In this document: positions 30,665 to 36,185 of the stretch, in pieces
Layout: the number at the start of each line of letters is the position of its first letter
How positions within the stretch are numbered: the stretch's first letter is position 1
Assembly: GCA_020631605.1 (NCBI GenBank)
Contig: JAHDGZ010000012.1
Location: 1-36,185 of the forward strand
Reading direction: 5' to 3'
From: a bacterium
GTDB taxonomy: Bacteria; Patescibacteriota; Gracilibacteria; Absconditabacterales; Absconditicoccaceae
Length of the DNA stretch: 36,185 nucleotides
Translations under genes and position numbers: made by a program
Notes under the pieces: generated by a model
Database searches by the model: none
Seen by the model: the letters and a program-made list of their open reading frames with translations, nothing else
What the model was told of the DNA's origin: nothing

Positions 30665-31456
30665 ATGAGTAAGCAAACAATAGATACAAGCTTGGTAAGA
30701 GAGAAGATACTTGCATTTTATGAAGATATCAAAGCATTATCTACTCTGATGCCTGATGAAGCAACATCAAAAGTGTTTAGTAATTTATGTCATTTTGTTC
30801 AAACCACAAATTATAGCTGATCACTACCTGATCAAGAATCCCACTATATAAGGGAAGCAGCAGCGCAGGCAGAAACTTTTATGGAAGTAGAGACGACTGA
30901 AAAGATCTTGATCGCAAAAGACAAACGGAAACAGTTAGAATCGTTCATATACTATCAGAACTACTCTGATCTGACGGAGATGGAGTATGCTACGATACAA
31001 CTACTACAAAAAGATAGTAAGAAAATCCTCTTTATAGGATGATGACCTCTTCCTCTGACAGCAATTATCTTAGCAAAGAGTTATGGTTGTCATGTAACAG
31101 TTATTGATAGAGACGAGATAGCGGTACGCTTATCACAGAAACTGGTACAGAGTCTTTGACTGGAAGACTTGATCACTATCGTACAACAAGATGTCATGGA
31201 TTTCACGTCTGATGCTTCTTTTGACTGTACTGTTGTTGCATCTTTACTGTTTGGGAATGGACAAGAGAATGACATCTTATCGCAGATTAAAACCATACCA
31301 TCATCATGTTATCTTCTGAGAAGTGCTGATTGATTGAAAAGATTGTTATATGCAGGGATCAGTGAAACCATGCTGTCAGATCATTTCTCACTCAAGTACG
31401 TCATCCATCCTCACAATCATATTATCAACTCTCTTGTTTTAGCTACCTGACTCTAA
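30665..31456 (+). CDS. Nicotianamine/staphylopine-synthase-like aminocarboxypropyl transferase
   Basis: 263 residues. The C-terminal half is a Rossmann fold with FIGGGPLPLTAIILAKSYG (loop at about 125-132); G-x-G-P-L-P-L-T is the signature of the nicotianamine synthase family, which moves the aminocarboxypropyl group of SAM onto an amine to build metal-chelating opines or nicotianamine. VTVIDRDEIAVRLSQ and FTSDASFDCTVVASLLF follow as expected. The N-terminal 110 residues are helical, as in archaeal and bacterial members. UGA encodes two glycines of the SAM loop. I chose the ATG at 30665; an in-frame GTG at 30611 would add 18 residues. The G3E GTPase follows after 7 bases. No opine dehydrogenase or transporter is visible. 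Confidence 0.85.
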
Positions 31457-31463
31457 AAGCATA

Positions 31464-32945
31464 ATGAATGCTCCCGATTCCACCACAGCGATCTTAGTAC
31501 TAGGATTTTTGTGAACAGGAAAAACTACTCTGATTGAGGCATTGTCTGCTGAACTTACGAGACAAGAAAAGCCAGTGACTATCATCATCAATGATAGTGG
31601 TCTTATCAACACGGATGCCCTTCGTCTTGCTGATTATGAAACTACAGCAATCACCAACTCATGTATTTGTTGTAGTAGTATCGATGATCTTGAACTAGCC
31701 CTACTTAAAGCCAAAGACACTGGAAAGACTATTATCATAGAGCCTACAGGGATAGCAGATGGTACTGCATTGTCCAATCTTCTTAGAAAACACAGAATAC
31801 AATGAAAAACTGTTAGCTTGACAACATGAGCTGATCTCCCACATGAGACGTCTAATAACATACAAGACATACAACTGGACCTGGCACATGTGATAGGAAT
31901 CACTCATTGATGAAGCCAGGAGACGAAGATATGATTGGAAGAAAAATACTCCGAGACTCCCGTATTTCTCATTCCTGATATATCCAAAGCCCTTGAAAAT
32001 GTGATTCTTGCTGATGAGGATCCAAATGTGTTTCAGAGTATATTAGCATACCCACATCAAGAATTTAAAGAATGATGAATACCAGAGAAGCATGAGCGTT
32101 TCCCTAATACAAGTATCTCCTCACAAGATGTTGATTGCTTGTTTACTACCCAATGACTAGAAGCAATTATTGATCAGCTTGGTCCCAACCTGCAACGTGC
32201 AAAAGGTGTCATAGGATGAAGAGCATTCGATGTCACTTGTTCTACATGATTTATCCAAGTGATTCGATGAAAATCTAGTGATCAGGAAGATTTCCTTACG
32301 GTAATTGTTAAGAATCCTTTAGAAAATAATTCATTAAAACAAATGTGTATAGATTGTTTGAACGAGCATCAAGATAGCACCAATAGCTTTGGCAATACAA
32401 TAGTGCCCAGAGAATGGAAGCTTTCTTCTGAAGAGATACAGCAACAGACTAATAAACTCCTAGAGCAATATACCGAGTATATGGCTCTGGATCAGAGATA
32501 TAATGAACTCGAGAAAACGTATGAAACAAATAAAGATCTGCCTATAGCTCAGAAGATGACAGAACTCAAAGCTGAGATGCAAGCATTGTGAGACGATATG
32601 AAATATAATAATCCGTTTATCTGGCTTGATTATAAGCTCAAAGCATATGCGCATCTACCTGAGAAGAAAGTCACAACTATCGCAGAACTCAGAAAACACT
32701 GTGAACGTGAGACGTATATCTGTCATAAGAGACTCGATTATCTGAATAAAGTGCTTAAGGAAAAGTACGCTATTGATTTACAAGATGACGACAGCGTTGC
32801 ACCTGACACTTCGCTAGCAGAACTATTAGAAAAATCTTCTATTATTGATCTTTCTCATGATGAGTCATTTATGAAAGAACGATTAGCTTACGAGTATTTT
32901 TCTCTCAATGGTGGTACAAACAAGCGAGAAAATTATGTAAAGTAA
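31464..32945 (+). CDS. G3E-family GTPase, CobW/COG0523-like metallochaperone
   Basis: 493 residues, longer than usual. The P-loop GFLGTGKT is at 14-21, TIIINDSG follows, the metal-binding CICC at 67-70 (the COG0523 C-x-C-C) and the switch IIEPTGIADG near 92-101. A CobW C-terminal domain can be traced over VIGGRAFDVTCSTGFIQVIRG. From about residue 310 the protein carries an extra part: a charged coiled-coil-like stretch (EEIQQQTNKLLEQY, MTELKAEMQAL) and an acidic end. These GTPases load Zn, Co or Ni into target proteins. It is 7 bases from the nicotianamine-synthase-like gene, surely one operon, so both probably serve one metal. Confidence 0.9.
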
Positions 32946-33025
32946 TGCTACTACTTCATGTGTAAGCAGATAGATCTGGTTGAAGAAGAGTTCCTGTTGA
33001 TTTATCTTGGTAGAGAGAAGATAGC

Positions 33026-33373
33026 TTATCCAAGTGGTTCAATAAGATCAGAAAGTTCTACTCATTCAGGTAATTTTTCTCCTAAAGAAGCATATATCAT
33101 ATATAGTGTATCAGTAACTTCAGCAATATGTTTTTTAGCTCATTTAGCTATTTTGTATCAGGCAAGTAGTGTTCATCAAAGCATGAACGGAGCTAGTGCT
33201 AGACAAAGTCCTCTTGAGTGCGGAGTCTCATGTGGATCATTGTGATCAGCAGTTCCATATGGAAAGTTAGAGTTTTTATAGCCATATTTCATATTAACTC
33301 TTTTGAAGTCGTCTTTTACATCTTCCCATTTTTCAATAGAGTCTTCTTCAAATCCTCAGGGTCTATTTGGCAT
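33026..33373 (-). CDS. Small membrane protein of unknown function
   Basis: 115 residues. The hydrophilic N-terminus has a Pro/Gly start (MPNRPGGFEED), acidic and basic stretches and the His-bearing HNDPHETPHSRG. One hydrophobic segment, CLALAPFMLGGTLLAGYKIA at about 57-76, carries three UGA-coded glycines in a small-residue pattern. A short amphipathic C-terminus ends EPLG. The start ATG is preceded by TTG and, six codons further up, by a TAG stop. It is convergent with the G3E gene. No family recognised; the His cluster next to a metal operon may be chance. Confidence 0.6.
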
Positions 33374-33409
33374 CAATTTCTGATCTAGGAACTAAAGGGT
33401 ATTGAGTAG

Positions 33410-33514
33410 TATTGATGATCTTATTTTTTACAAGAAAGATCACTACTAGCAACTCAGATGACTGCATTGGTACATGATACTATCTGTAAGGTTTTTGTTG
33501 AATGGTTGCAGTAA
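33410..33514 (+). pseudogene. Remnant of a second phospholipase-D-family gene (3' end only)
   Basis: A 34-codon open stretch between TAG (33407-33409) and TAA. Its last residues, QMTALVHDTICKVFVEWLQ, align with QMNGLVDYNACKAFVESLQ at the end of the protein encoded at 28564-29781, and weaker similarity runs about 15 residues further upstream. No start or domain remains. It is probably what is left of a tandem copy, or of the original gene end, after insertion or loss. Confidence 0.65.
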
Positions 33515-33515
33515 T
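33487..33515 (+). repeat. Direct repeat, right copy
   Basis: Matches 29754-29782 at 27 of 29 bases and lies at the very end of the phospholipase-D remnant. Confidence 0.75.
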
Positions 33516-33548
33516 AATGCATTAAATTAATTCCATTTTTTGTTAACA

Positions 33549-33566
33549 AAAAACCACCCTTGCGGC
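33549..33566 (-). terminator. Terminator of the tRNA-Arg gene
   Basis: On minus, CCGC-AAGG-GTGG (with one G-U pair), extended by ACTG, is followed by six T. It starts about 18 bases after the tRNA. Confidence 0.65.
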
Positions 33567-33583
33567 AGTCTCATAGAAGAATT

Positions 33584-33655
33584 CAGGATGTACAGGACTC
33601 GAACCCGTAATGGCGGTTCCGAAGACCGCTGTGTTACCGATTACACCAACATCCC
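33584..33655 (-). tRNA. tRNA-Arg (anticodon UCG)
   Basis: 72 bases that fold into a full cloverleaf: acceptor GGGATGT/ACATCCT (G1-U72 wobble), D-stem GTGT/ACAC, anticodon stem GCGGT/ACCGC with loop CTTCGGA, 4-base variable loop, and T-arm ACGGG-TTCGAGT-CCTGT. The anticodon TCG reads CGN arginine codons. The discriminator is G and CCA is not encoded. It lies 7 bases after the stop of the preceding minus-strand gene, so it may be cut from the same transcript. Confidence 0.93.
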
Positions 33656-33662
33656 ATGTTGT

Positions 33663-34514
33663 TTAATTTTTCGGCAAGAATTTGATGTACTTTCATTCTA
33701 TGTCTCTTGTTTGCTGATCTTGTTCTTTGCAGAATGATCAAAAACTATCCTGCAATACAGCAGTGGAGCTTTTTTTAGTGATGTAGTAGTTTTTTGCAAG
33801 ATCGAATGAAGCCAATACAGAGATGATCTCATCATCATTGATGGTATACTGAATAGTAGATCATTCGCTATGCTGCATGATAGAAAGAGTGTTGAAATAT
33901 CCTTGCTTTTGTAATCTTTGATGCATCTTGTTAAACCACTCGATAAGATGAGTGTTTTGGAAAAGCAGAGGACATTGTATAGAGATAGAACGGAGATGTT
34001 CTTCTTCGTTGAACTCACGCGTGTCTCGTTTGCCGTATATTTTGCTCACAAGATAGAGAATACTCATATCGCTTTCTAATGTTTCATCAGGAGATTTCTC
34101 ATGAGCACTCAAATCATGTTCGATGCGCAATTGTCATTGATGAGTGGTGAGTATATCTTCTCCATAGATACTAGCGTAGAGAGTTTGTATGTTGTTGAAT
34201 GATTCAGTTTTTACATCATGGAGGAAATAATATTTTGATCATTTTTCTTCATCAAATCATTGGAACCATGTGAGACACCATTTGCTACTTTCTTTATTGA
34301 ATGTATGGCTTTTTATGGGTTGGTTCTTGGCATAGAGTATAGACATTTTTTTTCCTAGATCTTTCCATTCTATAGTTTTTATTTCTCTTTTGTGATAGAC
34401 GGGGAGTGTGAAATTTGTATGCGTGAAGAGTGCTCACTGGCACATGTGAGTGTATTCTTTACCCCCTTCTTCTGGTAATGAAAAAGCGACTATATTATGT
34501 ACTGTTGTTTTCAT
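33663..34514 (-). CDS. Hypothetical cytoplasmic protein
   Basis: 283 residues, not recognised. No signal peptide or membrane helix. The N-terminal half is rich in aromatic residues and strands (IVAFSLPEEGG, WCLTWFQGFDEEKG); the middle is acidic and helical (HEKSPDETLESDMSILYLV); the C-terminus is basic, ending KYIKFLPKN. Cys residues are few. UGA-coded glycines are spread along the frame. It follows ftsW after 22 bases on the same strand and precedes tRNA-Arg, so it is probably cotranscribed with both. An ordinary 'hypothetical' label is the best I can give. Confidence 0.7.
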
Positions 34515-34536
34515 GCTATCACTGTAGATAAAAGTC

Positions 34537-35814
34537 CTAACTACTGACACGTCTCGATTCCATGATTTTGAAGAGAATCACAATCTCTACAAGATTGATC
34601 ATTAATGCAGTACCACCATAGCTCATGAATGGAAGAGTAAGTCCTGTGTTTGGGATAATATTACTATTCACTCACATGTTTACAAATGCTTGAATGATGA
34701 TCAGTGAAATAATGCCCAGTCAGATCATTTTGTAGTGTGGATCTTTGACTCTAGAAAGACCAATGACGACATGATATGCTAATGCAAAATAGAGCAATAT
34801 GATATAGAAATTTCCTACAAATCATATTTCTTCGGACATCGCTGCAAAAAGAAAATCACTTTGTGCTTCTGGTATTCTTCCAAATTTTTGTAATCATTTT
34901 CCATATCCTTGTCATCGCGTACCTCCACCTCAGATACCAATCAAAGCTTGTACAGTTTGGTATTTCACTCATTGATCAAGTTGTTCGTTTCATTCTAAAG
35001 TGGTATACGCTTCTAGTCTATCAGTAATATAACCAAACTTACTAGGAACGAGGCTGATAATAGAGAGAGAGATGACGAGTCCTGCAACACAAATAGCAGC
35101 TAAGTGTTTGATCTTGGCTCAGGCAAACCATGTCATGATAAGCGCAACAATTGCCATCACCAATATGGCTCATACATCAGGGATGAATAGGAAGAGTATA
35201 AATACTATTCCTAAAATAGCTGCTAAACCTACGAAGAAAATACTTTTATTTGTACGAAGTAGTTGTTGTTTTCTGAGTAACCAAGAACTAAGGAAGACTA
35301 CCAATCATACCTTGAAAAATTCTGCTGGTTGCAATGTTCATAATCATGGCACTCTTAGCCGTCATCTAGCTCCATTGAGCTCAATTCCTACTCAAGGAAC
35401 AAATACCAGTAGTTGTAAAAGGATCGCTCAGATCGCCACACTTATTATCACGCTAGGCTTCTTTAATGTTTTGATAGGGATTAGTATGACCCCGAGCACT
35501 GGAATCAGTGAAACAAGGATGTTTTTGATTTGCTCGTTGAAATAGTAGTAGTTTGAAGGTTGTCCTTCCCAGACTCATCTATTGATTCGCTTGAGTGTTT
35601 GATCAAAAGATTCAAATATGCTGATGCTATACAAAGAAAATATACCAAATATGACTAGTAGAGCAGTGATCACTACTACCTGTGTACTGTGTTTCAACTC
35701 TAAAACACTCATCACTCAGAGGATGAGAAGTCATAAACTGATCACGAAAACGTGAATCGATAGAGTCATTATTGCTACGACAAGGAGAACTCATCAAGCA
35801 ATCAGAAATCACAT
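34537..35814 (-). CDS. ftsW: Peptidoglycan glycosyltransferase FtsW/RodA (SEDS family)
   Basis: 425 residues with about ten transmembrane helices. SEDS proteins polymerise lipid II into glycan chains at the septum (FtsW) or side wall (RodA). Visible family blocks are GARGRLRVPGLGTLQPAEFFKV (shown here as GARGRLRV and LQPAEFFKV), FIPDVGAILVM with the conserved Asp, RLEAYTT, SDFLFAAMSEEIGFVGN, and NIIPNTGLTLPFMSYGG near the C-terminus. The SDFLFAAMSEE and LPFMSYGG forms favour FtsW over RodA. The N-terminal helix pair is longer than usual. The ATG follows an in-frame TAA by 9 bases. UGA is very frequent, as expected for a Gly-rich membrane protein. Confidence 0.93.
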
Positions 35815-35958
35815 GCAACCATATTATCAACTAAATGGATCGAATTTGACCTTTTAATACAGTAGTACTTGTTTAGCATTGTTGGACTAAGTAGCAAGAT
35901 AAGATGAGTAAAACTCCTTTTTGTTTTGTCTTTTTACCTGAGGGATGAGCGGTACTTC

Positions 35959-36185
35959 ATGACATTTGATCCACGAGATTATTATAATCGTAAAGCGAAG
36001 AATTCTTGATTCAAGGCAAGAGCAGTCTATAAGCTTGAAGCCATAGACAAAAAGCACCGTATTTTTACCTGAAAGGAAAAAAATATACTGGATGTGTGAT
36101 GTGCACCTTGATCATGGTTGCAGTATGCGAAGACTATTGTCAAAGATCCTCGTTCAGTTATGATAGGTATTGATTTGCAGGAGGT
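35959..36185 (+). CDS. rlmE: 23S rRNA 2'-O-methyltransferase RlmE (FtsJ/RrmJ), 5' part
   Basis: 75 codons are present; the 3' end is cut by the window edge. RlmE methylates U2552 in the A-loop of 23S rRNA. The N-terminal block DYYNRKAKNSGFKARAVYKL, with the catalytic-tetrad Lys near its start, and the SAM motif LDVGCAPGSWLQYA are diagnostic, and IGIDLQ matches motif II. Glycines in NSGFKA, DVGC and APGS are UGA. The ATG at 35959 gives the normal N-terminus. A 5' gap of 144 bases separates it from the divergent ftsW. Confidence 0.93.

Noticed and set aside
32958-33245. 95-codon plus-strand frame after the G3E gene
   Set aside because: The opposite strand has a better gene (33026-33373) with an in-frame start, a membrane helix and UGA glycines.
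35072-35545. 157-codon plus-strand frame inside ftsW
   Set aside because: Antisense shadow of the SEDS membrane protein, whose family motifs are all on minus.
35905-35991. Short frame overlapping the start of rlmE
   Set aside because: It is out of phase with the well-matched RlmE N-terminus and has no family features.
1-36185. UGA = Trp (Mycoplasma/Spiroplasma code)
   Set aside because: UGA falls on invariant glycines of nucleotide-binding loops, not on conserved tryptophans, which use TGG.

Overview
This window reads sensibly only if UGA is translated as glycine (genetic code 25). Under the standard code nearly every gene breaks into short pieces. With UGA = Gly, 34 genes open up, and all 33 whose 3' ends are in the window stop at UAA or UAG. 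In-frame UGA sits at invariant glycines, for example the FAD loop of thioredoxin reductase and the SAM loop of a nicotianamine-synthase-like enzyme. This reassignment is known from Absconditabacteria (SR1) and Gracilibacteria, so the DNA is almost certainly from one of these candidate-phyla bacteria. I cannot tell which from this window. All coordinates below use code 25.

Layout. 1-8354, plus strand: 3' end of queA, trxB, a DNA translocase of the FtsK family, a VirD4/HerA-like ATPase, lspA, a membrane-anchored unknown and a DUF3127 OB-fold protein. 8351-10252, minus: an S-layer-homology (SLH) protein followed by ruvB. 10394-13373, plus: trpS, an RlmL-type rRNA methyltransferase and a secreted SOUL-family protein. 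13377-14684: three small genes, including a SemiSWEET-like protein. 15040-18055: an electrophile-defence cluster, with an alpha/beta hydrolase, an Hsp31/DJ-1 deglycase and a nitroreductase on minus, divergent from a YodB-like HxlR regulator, with an operator-like palindrome and tandem octamers between them. 18056-18767: no protein gene, but folded RNA signals. 18768-21886: a DUF4012 membrane protein and a divergent secreted protein. 21938-26799: an M20 peptidase, an unknown, a PIF1-type helicase and a membrane protein. 26963-29781: malate:quinone oxidoreductase and a phospholipase-D family protein. 29930-33373: a His-rich protein, a nicotianamine/staphylopine-synthase-like enzyme, a G3E (CobW-like) metal GTPase and a small membrane protein. 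33584-36185: tRNA-Arg(UCG), an unknown, ftsW and the 5' end of rlmE.

How it fits together. Much of the window is core cell biology: division and peptidoglycan (FtsK, FtsW), lipoprotein processing (LspA), translation and RNA modification (TrpS, QueA, RlmL-like, RlmE, tRNA-Arg) and recombination (RuvB, PIF1). Several surface proteins (SLH, DUF4012, Pro-rich secreted protein) fit an organism that lives attached to other cells. Two accessory modules stand out. One is the redox/electrophile-responsive cluster. The other is a possible metallophore or metal-trafficking module. It has a shared 16-bp element upstream of two of its genes and lies between near-identical 29-bp copies of the 3' end of the phospholipase-D gene, which suggests a cassette insertion or loss of a tandem paralog.

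Gene starts lack clear Shine-Dalgarno motifs. Many have a -10-like hexamer a few bases upstream, which suggests very short or absent 5' leaders.
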